Shown one piece after another: positions 8,605 through 17,056 of a DNA stretch of 64,000 bases (the stretch's first letter is position 1; every line of letters begins with the position of its first letter). Origin of the DNA: Roseomonas sp. (lineage in GTDB: Bacteria; Pseudomonadota; Alphaproteobacteria; Acetobacterales; Acetobacteraceae). The DNA lies in contig JADCFQ010000025.1 in the NCBI GenBank assembly GCA_020249435.1, positions 57,024 through 121,023 on the forward strand, given 5' to 3'. Position numbers and translations under genes: made by a program. The notes under the pieces are model-generated. The model had not been told where the DNA came from. It ran no database searches and saw only the letters and a program-made list of their open reading frames with translations.

Positions 8605-10011
8605 ATGGATCAACCCGCCGCCCATGCCAATCATCGCGTCATTGCGTTGATTGTTGCCTCTGCGCTGCTCATGCAGAATCTGGATAGTGCTGTGGTTGCC
8701 ACCGCGCTGCCCAGTATGGCACGCGATATGGGCGAAGACCCGGCGCGGCTGGGTGCGGCCATCACATCCTATCTGGTGGCGCTGACGGTGTTTATTCCGT
8801 TCTCGGCCTGGATTGCGGATCGCTTCGGCGCCAAGCGGGTTTTCATGCTGGCGATCATTGTTTTCGTTGTCGCCTCGGCGCTTTCTGGCCAGGCACGAGG
8901 CTTGGAAGACCTGATCGCCTTTCGCATCCTGCAAGGTGCCGGGGGTGCAATGATGTTCCCGGTTGGGCGGCTTTTATTGTTGCGCGGCGTGCGCAAGGAA
9001 GAACTGCTTTCCGCCATGGCCTGGTTGACCATGCCGGCATTGCTGGGGCCAGTCAGCGGCCCGCCGCTTGGCGGCATATTGACCGATCTTTTCGGCTGGC
9101 GCGCGGTATTCTGGATCAATGTGCCGATTGGCGTGATCGGCTTTTTGCTGGTGGCGTGGAAAATCCCTGCCATCCCGCCGGGCAATCCGGGCAGACCGGA
9201 TGTGCTGGGCCTTGCCCTGGTTGGGCTCGCCTTGGCGCTTGGCATGTTCGGGCTTGAAACCGTGGGCCGGCATGTGGTGGCAGACCCTTGGCCTTGGGTT
9301 GCGCTATGCGCGGGATCATTGATTGGCGTTGCGGCCTATTTCCATTGCCGTCGAGCGCCGCGACCGGCGATTGATATCGCGCTGCTCAAAATCCCCACCT
9401 TTCGCCAGCCGGCGCTTTTCGGCAGCCTGTTTCGCGTCGGTGCTGGCGCGGTACCCTTCCTGGTGCCGGTCATGCTGCAAATCGGCTTTGGCATGTCGGC
9501 TTCCGAAAGCGGGCTGATTTCCTTCGCGACCGCGCTTGGCGCCTTCACCATGAAGCCGCTGGTACGCCCGCTACTCAAGCGTTTTGGCTTTCGCAATGCG
9601 CTGCTGATCAATGGTGTTTTGGCATCCGCCGGTATTGCGCTGCTGGCCTTGCCGAATCCCGCCTGGCCGGCGGCAGCGATTTTCCTACTGCTCGCTTGCG
9701 GGGGCCTGTTCCGCAGCCTGCAATTCACCTCGCTGAATACGCTTGTCTTTGCCGATGTGCCGCCGGAAAAACTCTCAGCCGCCACCAGCTTCTACAGCAC
9801 TTTGCAGCAATTATCGCCCGCGCTTGGCGTGGTGCTGGCCACCACGACGCTGGAAGCATCGCGCCTGATCGCTGGCCGTAACGCGCTCGCTTTGGCGGAT
9901 TTCTCCACCGGTTTTCTGGTGGCGGCCATGGTCACGCTTCTGTCCATTCCCATGCTCGCCGCGCTCAGCCGGGATGCGGGGGCGGAGGTTTCCGGGCATA
10001 AGCCCCCATGA
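8605..10011 (+). CDS. MFS transporter, DHA2-type drug/metabolite exporter
   Basis: This 468-residue polytopic inner-membrane protein belongs to the EmrB/QacA-like DHA2 branch. The first helix carries LMQNLDSAVVATALPSMA (the D1-type motif), then WIADRFGAKRVF (motif A), RILQGAGGAMMFPVGR (motif B) and GPPLGGILTDLFGWRAVFWI (motif C of antiporters). Such carriers export hydrophobic or amphipathic compounds by proton antiport. The gene follows the dehydrogenase gene by 11 nt and closes the plus-strand operon that starts at 5033. Whether it exports a pathway intermediate or a toxic analogue is unknown. Confidence 0.92.
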   Translation: MDQPAAHANHRVIALIVASALLMQNLDSAVVATALPSMARDMGEDPARLGAAITSYLVALTVFIPFSAWIADRFGAKRVFMLAIIVFVVASALSGQARGLEDLIAFRILQGAGGAMMFPVGRLLLLRGVRKEELLSAMAWLTMPALLGPVSGPPLGGILTDLFGWRAVFWINVPIGVIGFLLVAWKIPAIPPGNPGRPDVLGLALVGLALALGMFGLETVGRHVVADPWPWVALCAGSLIGVAAYFHCRRAPRPAIDIALLKIPTFRQPALFGSLFRVGAGAVPFLVPVMLQIGFGMSASESGLISFATALGAFTMKPLVRPLLKRFGFRNALLINGVLASAGIALLALPNPAWPAAAIFLLLACGGLFRSLQFTSLNTLVFADVPPEKLSAATSFYSTLQQLSPALGVVLATTTLEASRLIAGRNALALADFSTGFLVAAMVTLLSIPMLAALSRDAGAEVSGHKPP

Positions 10012-10068
10012 TGCACCCGCTTGCGTAACATGTGCTAAGCTAGCCTGCCTTTGGCGAGGAACCTGAAG

Positions 10069-13000
10069 ATGAAGCTGCCGCGCCTATTGCTGATCCTGAC
10101 GCTGGCCTTAGCCCCGGTGATTGCCTGGGCCCAGGGTCTTGACCTGCCTGGCTTGTCGCAGGAATCCGGCGCCTATCAGCAAAGCCTGCAGCGCCGCTTT
10201 CCCGCCGGCGGCACACCGCAGCAACGCGCGGCTGCTGAACGCCGCGCGCAGGATGCAACAGCAAGGCGCGATTTCACCGCCGCTGCCGCCGCTTGGGAAG
10301 AACGCATCGGGCTTGGCAACAATACATCTGATCATTGGCTGGCGCTGGCAGAAGCGCAGCTTGCCCGCACACCGCCTGAGAATAACCGCGCCTTGCAGGC
10401 CGCCTGGAGGGCTTTTCAATTCGCCCCGGGCGGAGAACCCGAAGTCCCGTCGCTATTGCTGATTGCTGAAGCGCTGCGCCGGCAGGATCGGCTCGCGCAA
10501 CAGGTGGAAGCGCTTGAAGCCGTGATGGAACGCATGCCGAATGATGCGCGCCATAAGGCCGCGCTTGATGCGGCGCGTCTTGCGGCCGGCATGTTGGTAC
10601 GGCGCGTGAACCCGGAACCGGATGCCGAACCGGCACGCGCTTGCATCACCTTCACCATCCCACCAGCGCGGCGCGCCGATTGGCGCGCGCAGGATTGGGT
10701 GCGCGCTGAACCGCCCTTGCCCAACCTCACCATCGAACGCGAAGCGGATCAGCTTTGCGTGGGCGGCCTGCCTTGGGGTGCAACCACGCGCCTGATCCTG
10801 CGCGCTGGCCTGCCCGGTGAAGGTGGCAATCTGCGTGCCGATACGCCGGTTGCTATTGCCATGCCGGATCGTGATGCGCGCATTGTGTTCGAAAACCGCG
10901 CCTTCATCCTGCCGCGCGGTCAGGCGCCTCGGCTTGGCGTTGCCACCATCAATATCGAAAAATTGCAGCTTCGCCTGATCCGGCTTTCGGAACGCAATCT
11001 GATCTCACTCCGCGAACGCTGGCGCCCAGGTGAGGCGTTGGATCAATGGATGGCGCAATATATTGGTGATCAAAGCGGGCGCATTTTGTGGGAAGGCAGC
11101 GCAGAATTGCAGGGTACGGCGCAAAATCGCCTGACGCGCCACGCGCTGCCGCTGGCGGATTTGCTGCGCGATGCCGCACCGGGGCTTTACGTGCTTTCCG
11201 CACGGCAAGGCGAAACCCGCCGCGGCGAAGGTGCTGCCGCCGCCTTTCCCTTTTTTGTCACGGATATTGCGCTGACCGCCTGGCGCGGCGCGGATGGGCT
11301 CGCGGTGCAGGCACGCGGTTTTCAATCCGGGCAGGTAAAATCCGGGCTGCGCGTGGCGTTGATGGCGCGCAATAATGATGTGCTGGCGGAAGCGCGCACG
11401 GATGCGTCAGGGCTTGCGCGTTTTCCGGTAGCGCTGCTGCGCGGGCAAGGCCCGCTTGCGGCCTTCGCAATTCATGCCGAAGCGCCGGATGATCTTGCCG
11501 CGCTCAATCTTGAAGCGGCGAGTTTTGACCTTTCGGATCGTGGTGCCTCTGGCCGCGCGCATCCCGGACCGCTTGATGCTTTCCTGTGGCTTGATCGCGG
11601 CATTTATCGGCCCGGCGAGACCGTCAATCTGACCGGGCTTTTGCGTAATGCCGCAGGCAATCCGCAGGATGTGCCGGTCAGGCTGAGGCTGCGCCGGCCC
11701 AATGGGCAGATCGCGGCAGAAATCACGCCGCCGCGTTTGATGGGTGGCGCGATTTCCTGGCCGCTTCGGCTTTCCGATGGCGCTGTCTATGGCCAATGGA
11801 ATATTGAAGCACTGGCCGACCCAGCCTTGCCGCCGATTGGCCGCGCGCAATTCCGCGTGGATGCCTTTGTGCCGGAAGGTTTGGAAGTGACTGCCGGCCC
11901 GGCACCGGGGCCTTTGGTGCCGGGCGCTCCGGCGCTCAATCTGCCGATCAGCGCGCGCTTTCTTTATGGCGCGCCGGGCGCGGGGCTTGCGGGCAATGCC
12001 GAGATTCGCCTGCTGCCGGACCCAGAGCCTTTTGAAGCCTGGCGCGGCTGGCGCTTTGGCTTGCAGGATGAAAGCTTCGCGCCTGATTTGATCACCCAGG
12101 AAATCGCGCCGCTTGATCGTGAAGGGCGTGGTATTATTGCGCTGATGCTACCGCGCGCGCCGGATACAACGCTGCCGATCAAGGCGAATGTCATGTTGGC
12201 GATTGCGGAACCCGGCGGGCGTGAAAGCCGCGCACGCATTGCCGTGCCGGTGCGTGCTGCCGGCCTATTCCCGGTGCTGCGCCCGGCTTTTCAGGGCGAC
12301 GCGATAGATGCTGGCGCGGAAGCGGCTTTTGATATCGCCGCCGCCGCCCCCGATGGCAGCGCCGCGCCGGCAAGGCTCAGGCTTCGTCTGATGCGCGAAA
12401 GGCCTGACTGGCGGCTGGTGATGCGTGATTCCATCGCACGATTTGAAACTGTCTGGCGCGATGAACCCGTGGATGCGGCGGAGATCACCATCAACCCCGC
12501 AGCGCCCACGCGTTTTGCGCGGAGCCTGCCCTTTGGTCGCTATCGCTTGGAAATCGCCGATGCGGATGGGCTTGGCATGGCATCCTATCGTTTCCGCGCC
12601 GGCTGGGCTGGCGTTGAAAGCGCGGAGATTCCGGACCGGATTGATGTGGCAGCGGAACGGCGCAATTTCGCGCCCGGCGAGGTGGCGCGGCTGCGCATCA
12701 CACCGCCCTTCGCAGGGCCGGCAACCATCGCCGTTTTGACGGATCGGTTAGTGTCCTTGCGCGAAATCACGCTGAGTGAAGCAGGCACGGATATCGAAGT
12801 ACCGGTGGATGCCGCCTGGGGGCCGGGCGCCTATATCACTGTCACCGCCTATCGCCCTGGTGAGGCGCGTGAAGGTCGCCCCGGCCGTGCGCTTGGCTTG
12901 GCTTGGATCGGGCTTGATCCCGCGCCGCGCCGGCTTGACGTGGCCATCACCGCCCCTGAGCGCATCCGTCCGCGCCAGCGCGTCGAAATCCCGATCCGTA

Positions 13001-15177
13001 TCGCTGATGCGCGTGGTGAGGCGATGGTGACGCTGGCCGCAGTGGATGAGGGGATTTTGCGCCTGACTGGTTTTGCCTCGCCCGATCCGGTGGCGCATTT
13101 CTTGGGCAAGCGCGCGCTGGGCGTGGATATCCGTGATGATTACGGCCGGTTATTGGCGCCGGCTGAAGGTGCGCTTGCCTTGTTGCGACAAGGCGGTGAT
13201 GGCGGTCTGGCGGGGATGGGTATTCAGCCACCGCAAAGATTGGTGTCTCTGTTCTCCGGCCCGGTGCGCGTCGGGGCTGATGGTAACGCGGTAATTACGC
13301 TGGATATTCCGGATTTCGCGGGCGAATTGCGCCTGATGGCCGTCGCCTGGGAAGGCACGCGCATTGGTGCCGCGAGCCGCGCCCTGACCGTGCGTGATCA
13401 GGCAGTGGGTGAGGCCGCCTTGCCGCGCTTCCTTGCGCCTGGTGACACCGCGCGCCTGCCGGTGCTGCTGCATAATCTTGAATTGCCGGCGGGTGAGATT
13501 GTGGCCGAGCTCAGCACCGAAGGTGCGATTGCGATTGAAGGGCCGGCACGTCTGACAGCGCGGCTTGCCACGGGTGAACGCGCCGCACCTGCCACTGGGC
13601 TGCGCGCGCTGGCCGGTGGGGAAGGCATCTTGCGCCTGCGGCTGAGTGGGCCAGAGGGTTTCAGCGTTTCGCGCGAAAGCCGCATCACCATTCGCCCGGC
13701 GCGACCCATGCTGACCGATGTGCAATCAGCCGAATTGCCCGGTGGCGTGGAACGGGACGTGGCGCCCGCCTTTGATCGTTTCGTTGCCGGCTCGGTACAG
13801 GCGGAACTCAGCCTTGGTGCCGTGGTGCGCTATGATGCGGCGGCGGCCTTGCGCGCGGTGGAAGCCTTCCCGCTGGCGTGTCTGGAACAAAGCGCCGCGC
13901 GTGCGATTGCCCTGAGTGCCGGGTTATTCGTCGCAAACGGTGCAGATCACGCCGCACGGCTGCAAGCGGCGGTACAAGCCATTCTGGATCGGCAGCGTTT
14001 TGATGGCGCCTTCGGCCTTTGGTCTGCGAATGCGGAAGCGGAGTTATGGCTGACGCCCTTCGCTGTGGAAGCGCTGCTGCGCGCCCGCGCCGCCGGCGCC
14101 ACGCTACCGGAAGCCGCGCTGAATGATGCGCTGCGTTTTCTGGATGATGCGGTGGGCGATACGGGTGAAACCACGCCGGAAGAACGTGCGGCGCAAGCCT
14201 ATCGGCTGCATGCCTTGGCCATGGCGGGGCGTGTTCGTTTGGGTGCTGCACGGCGCTTGATGGAAAACGCGGGCGATATGCCAACGCCGCTCTCGCTCGC
14301 GCAATTGGGCGCGGTGTTCGCGCGCGGCGGGGATCGGGTGCGGGCAGAACAAGCTTTCAACGCGGCGCTATCCAACCTCGGTCGCCGTTGGTGGCATTTT
14401 GATTACGGCACGGCGCAGCGTGATGCGCTGGCGGTGGCAAGCCTACTCAAGGAAAGTGGTTTGCTCGCGGATCGGCTGGCGGCGCTGATGGGCGCATTGC
14501 CGGGGCAGAATTTTACGCCGGAGAATACCAGCACGCAGGAACAAGCCTGGGCGGTGCTGGCCGCGGCACGGCTCGGCCAGGGCATGCGCCCGATTGAAGC
14601 CAGCCTGGATGGCGTAGCGCTGCCCGCCGCACCGGTAATTGTAGCACCGCTTGCCGGCACAGCACGTTTGCATAACCGGGGCGCGACCACGGTTTGGCAA
14701 ATGGTGGCGACCAAGGGCAACCCGCGAGAGGCGCAACCCGCCGTGCGTCAGGGCCTGACCATCCGCCGGCATTTCCATGCGTTGGATGGCAGCGCGCTGA
14801 ACCTTGATACGCTCCGTGCCGGGGACGGTTTTGTGCTGATCCTGGAGGTGCGCGCCGATGCCGAGGATCGGCATCAATTGCTGCTGCAACAGGGCCTGCC
14901 GGCCGGTTGGGAAATCACCGGCCGCTTCGGCGCTGGTGAGGTTGCCGGTCTGCCCTGGCTTGGCGCGCTGACGGTCATTGATAGTCAGCCCGCCTTGGAT
15001 GATCGCTTCGCCGCCGCAGTGACCCTGGAAGGGGAAAACAGCGTCGCGCGCATTGCGGTGCGGTTGCGTGCTGTCACGGCCGGGAGTTTTGAACTGCCAG
15101 GCGCTGAGGCGCGGGATATGTATCGGCCGGCCTTCTTCGCCCGACAGAATACCGGGCGGATTGCAATATTGCCTTAA
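10069..15177 (+). CDS. Bacterial alpha-2-macroglobulin family protein (thioester protease trap)
   Basis: A 1702-residue secreted protein starting with a Sec signal peptide (MKLPRLLLILTLALAP...AWA). There is no lipobox cysteine, so it is probably a soluble periplasmic form. The mid region holds the family hallmark FLWLDRGIYRPGETVNLTG. An intact thioester motif CLEQ lies at residues 1271-1274, followed by the alpha-helical thioester domain and a C-terminal receptor-like beta domain. Bacterial alpha-2-macroglobulins trap proteases that breach the outer membrane. In many species the gene is next to pbpC (PBP1C), but none is encoded here. A TTG six codons upstream is in frame; the ATG was chosen because GAGGA is well spaced before it. 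The gene ends tail-to-tail with sspB (4-nt overlap). Confidence 0.93.
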   Translation: MKLPRLLLILTLALAPVIAWAQGLDLPGLSQESGAYQQSLQRRFPAGGTPQQRAAAERRAQDATARRDFTAAAAAWEERIGLGNNTSDHWLALAEAQLARTPPENNRALQAAWRAFQFAPGGEPEVPSLLLIAEALRRQDRLAQQVEALEAVMERMPNDARHKAALDAARLAAGMLVRRVNPEPDAEPARACITFTIPPARRADWRAQDWVRAEPPLPNLTIEREADQLCVGGLPWGATTRLILRAGLPGEGGNLRADTPVAIAMPDRDARIVFENRAFILPRGQAPRLGVATINIEKLQLRLIRLSERNLISLRERWRPGEALDQWMAQYIGDQSGRILWEGSAELQGTAQNRLTRHALPLADLLRDAAPGLYVLSARQGETRRGEGAAAAFPFFVTDIALTAWRGADGLAVQARGFQSGQVKSGLRVALMARNNDVLAEARTDASGLARFPVALLRGQGPLAAFAIHAEAPDDLAALNLEAASFDLSDRGASGRAHPGPLDAFLWLDRGIYRPGETVNLTGLLRNAAGNPQDVPVRLRLRRPNGQIAAEITPPRLMGGAISWPLRLSDGAVYGQWNIEALADPALPPIGRAQFRVDAFVPEGLEVTAGPAPGPLVPGAPALNLPISARFLYGAPGAGLAGNAEIRLLPDPEPFEAWRGWRFGLQDESFAPDLITQEIAPLDREGRGIIALMLPRAPDTTLPIKANVMLAIAEPGGRESRARIAVPVRAAGLFPVLRPAFQGDAIDAGAEAAFDIAAAAPDGSAAPARLRLRLMRERPDWRLVMRDSIARFETVWRDEPVDAAEITINPAAPTRFARSLPFGRYRLEIADADGLGMASYRFRAGWAGVESAEIPDRIDVAAERRNFAPGEVARLRITPPFAGPATIAVLTDRLVSLREITLSEAGTDIEVPVDAAWGPGAYITVTAYRPGEAREGRPGRALGLAWIGLDPAPRRLDVAITAPERIRPRQRVEIPIRIADARGEAMVTLAAVDEGILRLTGFASPDPVAHFLGKRALGVDIRDDYGRLLAPAEGALALLRQGGDGGLAGMGIQPPQRLVSLFSGPVRVGADGNAVITLDIPDFAGELRLMAVAWEGTRIGAASRALTVRDQAVGEAALPRFLAPGDTARLPVLLHNLELPAGEIVAELSTEGAIAIEGPARLTARLATGERAAPATGLRALAGGEGILRLRLSGPEGFSVSRESRITIRPARPMLTDVQSAELPGGVERDVAPAFDRFVAGSVQAELSLGAVVRYDAAAALRAVEAFPLACLEQSAARAIALSAGLFVANGADHAARLQAAVQAILDRQRFDGAFGLWSANAEAELWLTPFAVEALLRARAAGATLPEAALNDALRFLDDAVGDTGETTPEERAAQAYRLHALAMAGRVRLGAARRLMENAGDMPTPLSLAQLGAVFARGGDRVRAEQAFNAALSNLGRRWWHFDYGTAQRDALAVASLLKESGLLADRLAALMGALPGQNFTPENTSTQEQAWAVLAAARLGQGMRPIEASLDGVALPAAPVIVAPLAGTARLHNRGATTVWQMVATKGNPREAQPAVRQGLTIRRHFHALDGSALNLDTLRAGDGFVLILEVRADAEDRHQLLLQQGLPAGWEITGRFGAGEVAGLPWLGALTVIDSQPALDDRFAAAVTLEGENSVARIAVRLRAVTAGSFELPGAEARDMYRPAFFARQNTGRIAILP

Positions 15178-15689
15178 CCGCCATCCTTGTTCGGGCGGCG
15201 ACGGAAGGCATCCAGGCTGACAACCTCGCCCGGCGGTGCTGGCGCGGGGCTGGGCGGCGCGGCGGGCGCCTCAGGGGCAGCGGGCAGGCTCGCTTTTTCG
15301 TCTTCCAGACCGCTTGGCGTGAAGCGGAGCCCAAAGCGCACATGCGGGTCATGGAACATGGTCAGCGCACCAAAGGGGATCACCAGCTTCGCCGGCACAC
15401 CACCAAAGCGCAGCGTCACGCCAAAGCGCTCGGCCACGCGGTCCACAAACAGCCCTTCGAATTGGTGTTGCAGAACAATGGTGATTTCCTGCGGGTATTT
15501 CGCCTTGAGGTGCCCTGGAATGGCAACGCCCGGATGGTCAGTACGGTAGCTCAGGTAGAAATGATGCTCCCCCGGCATGCCATGCTGCGCGGCATGTTCC
15601 AGGGCGCGCCAGGCAACTTCGCGCATCGCGTCTTCGGACCAGGCTTCATAGGGAAGCAGGCTTTCGGGCGGGGGGGATTTCTCGCTCAT
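15174..15689 (-). CDS. sspB: SspB-like ClpXP adaptor protein
   Basis: This 171-residue protein matches the alpha-type SspB fold: HFYLSYRTDHPGVAIPGHLKAKYPQEITIVLQ, then FGVTLRFGGVPAKLVIPF and the FHDPHVRFGLRF segment that follows the substrate-binding groove. The tail is Ala/Pro-rich, acting as a flexible linker that in SspB proteins ends in a ClpX-binding module. SspB tethers ssrA-tagged proteins to ClpXP. The gene lies just downstream of, and on the same strand as, the tmRNA gene that makes this tag. AAGGGAG about 20 nt upstream is a weakly spaced ribosome-binding site. Confidence 0.9.
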   Translation of the reverse strand: MSEKSPPPESLLPYEAWSEDAMREVAWRALEHAAQHGMPGEHHFYLSYRTDHPGVAIPGHLKAKYPQEITIVLQHQFEGLFVDRVAERFGVTLRFGGVPAKLVIPFGALTMFHDPHVRFGLRFTPSGLEDEKASLPAAPEAPAAPPSPAPAPPGEVVSLDAFRRRPNKDGG

Positions 15690-15719
15690 CGCAGCGTGTC
15701 TCTATCTCCCTTGGCGCGC

Positions 15720-15759
15720 AAAGGAAAGAGTGGGGGGCTTCTGTTGCCCGGCGCCCCCC
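15720..15759 (-). terminator. GC-rich hairpin at the 3' end of ssrA (possible terminator or 3'-end structure)
   Basis: On the minus strand GGGGGGC (15759-15753) can pair with GCCCCCC (15738-15732) across a 14-nt loop, followed by a mixed pyrimidine stretch CTCTTTCCTTT. It lies 17 nt after the tag stop codon and before the sspB ribosome-binding site. It could terminate the tmRNA precursor or be part of the mature coding piece. The downstream tract is not a clean U-run, so some read-through into sspB is possible. Confidence 0.5.
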
Positions 15760-16006
15760 GAGCCGCGCTTACCTATTAGGCAGCGAGTGCGGCAGCCTCA
15801 CGGCTGTTATCGTTCGCACTTAAGGTTTAGCCCGATAACGGCGGTACAATGCCGAGCAAAAGCGTCCCCTTTACCACGCGCGTCGAGCCTGTTTCGCCCC
15901 CATCTGCCGCTGATAAGGCGGGTGATTGGTGGAGGCGCCGGGTACCGCCCCCGGGTCCGCAACGCTTATTCCGAGCCGTGTTTATCGCCATAGTCACCGA
16001 AGTGAC
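15730..16006 (-). ncRNA. ssrA: tmRNA, circularly permuted two-piece form (alpha_tmRNA)
   Basis: Read on the minus strand, the 5' part is the acceptor piece. It has a hairpin with a TTCG loop near 15995, then a T-arm-like CCGGG/CCCGG stem with a 7-nt loop, then CGCCTCC and the 3' ACCA end at 15927. A 25-nt intervening loop (15926-15902) follows, then the coding piece starting GGGGGCG at 15901. The two 7-nt ends pair to form the acceptor stem with a G3-U70 wobble, the alanine identity element. The tag frame at 15817-15779 reads ANDNSREAAALAA and ends with TAA at 15778-15776. Exact outer ends are estimates. tmRNA rescues stalled ribosomes and tags products for ClpXP; sspB is the next gene. Confidence 0.93.
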
Positions 16007-16012
16007 CGGTCA

Positions 16013-16041
16013 GATATAGGCGTTGTGGCTGGGGATTTCGA
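16013..16041 (-). promoter_or_regulatory. Probable sigma-70-type promoter of ssrA
   Basis: On the minus strand TCGAAA (16041-16036) and TATATC (16018-16013) are separated by 17 nt. Each matches four of six positions of the housekeeping consensus. They lie just upstream of the estimated 5' end of the tmRNA acceptor piece. This is a pattern match only. Confidence 0.4.
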
Positions 16042-16194
16042 GGGGGCGGAAGGAAATAGGGAGGGTATCCGCCCTTTTCTTCTCCGTTAACTCAGCCGCT
16101 GGTTTTGCTCGACATCGGAGCGCTAAGGCCTCAGCACAACCGCCTGCAAACGATCAAGGTCGGCGGAATACCCCTACGATGGATGGGCTAAAAG

Positions 16195-16857
16195 TTAATG
16201 GCTTGCCTCAGCCGATACGTCGGCTGAAGGGAGGCTGAGAATGTCGGGTGAGGGCAGGCTGGCTTGGTTGCCTCCGTCCTGCTTTTGCTTCTGGACTTTC
16301 CGAAAACCGCCGACTACCTTTTCTATTATTTTGACTGCGGGCTTTAAGGCTTCCGCCCCCTGTCCGATACCGTCGCATAGCTCAACGAGAGCATCACAGG
16401 CTGCTGAAACTCGGGTCTGCGTCCTATCAACCTCTGTTTGTAAAGAATTTATCGACTGGTTTATCGAAGCACGAAGGCGCTCTTCAATATCTGCCTTCCG
16501 AACAATGTCTCTTACATGAGCTAGAAGAGACGAGACCTTTGAACGCCAGCTTTCATCTAGGGAAATATACTGACCACTCATATTTTGGTCGAGTATGAAA
16601 ACATTTCGTGCATATATACTATTGAGGAATTGCTCAACCGAGAACAAGGGTCGGCTTATTCTATCAATAGTACAAGCATCAAATTCCTGAGGGATATCCA
16701 CGCTCGGAAAGTCCGTGATGTTCATCGTCTCCGCCAACTGGCGTGCCCTATCGATGAATAAGGCAGCGCGCCCAGCCTCCAACGGTCCACGAAGTTCACT
16801 CAACCGAACACGACCCTCATTCATCACTAAATTATAGTAATTTGCCTCGCGGGACAT
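16195..16857 (-). CDS. Hypothetical protein, AT-richer orphan gene beside ssrA
   Basis: A 220-residue protein that I do not recognise. It begins MSREANYYNLVMNEG, with no signal peptide or clear membrane helix. Residues about 110-185 are rich in heptad-like Ile/Leu/Val spacing (DIVRKADIEERLRASINQSI and on to VKIIEKVVGGF), suggesting a coiled coil or helical bundle. The tail is polar and Ser/Pro-rich. Codon use and base composition are clearly lower in GC than the genes on both sides, which suggests transfer. It lies between ssrA, a common integration site, and an M20 gene, with AT-rich flanks of about 190 and 200 bp. No integrase is visible. A helical effector or immunity-type role is possible but not supported by any motif. 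Confidence 0.65.
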   Translation of the reverse strand: MSREANYYNLVMNEGRVRLSELRGPLEAGRAALFIDRARQLAETMNITDFPSVDIPQEFDACTIDRISRPLFSVEQFLNSIYARNVFILDQNMSGQYISLDESWRSKVSSLLAHVRDIVRKADIEERLRASINQSINSLQTEVDRTQTRVSAACDALVELCDGIGQGAEALKPAVKIIEKVVGGFRKVQKQKQDGGNQASLPSPDILSLPSADVSAEASH

Positions 16858-17056
16858 AATCGTTTTTGCTCCAGAAAATGCCGAATCGACGCGCTAAGTA
16901 AGTTGGTAGAGAATATAGCATCTTTCAAAAAAAACAAGATCAGGCGAAGAAAATTGCCCCTATCTTCGCCTACTCTGTTTACCTGTCAGTACTCGGCGCA
17001 TAACGCCCCCAATGGGTCTAATCTTCCTATGCACGCGCCTCGGGTTTCCGTGGGAT
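16858..17056. other. Intergenic AT-richer stretch, no gene seen
   Basis: About 200 bp separate the orphan gene from the convergent-side end of the M20 gene. The stretch is visibly lower in GC than average and contains an A-run near 16928. No RNA gene, repeat or credible reading frame was found. The 5' part (about 16860-16930) should contain the promoter of the orphan gene on the minus strand. Confidence 0.5.

Noticed and set aside
15887..15960. tRNA-like arms considered as a separate tRNA gene
   Set aside because: The arms belong to the permuted tmRNA; there is no anticodon stem-loop of a normal tRNA.
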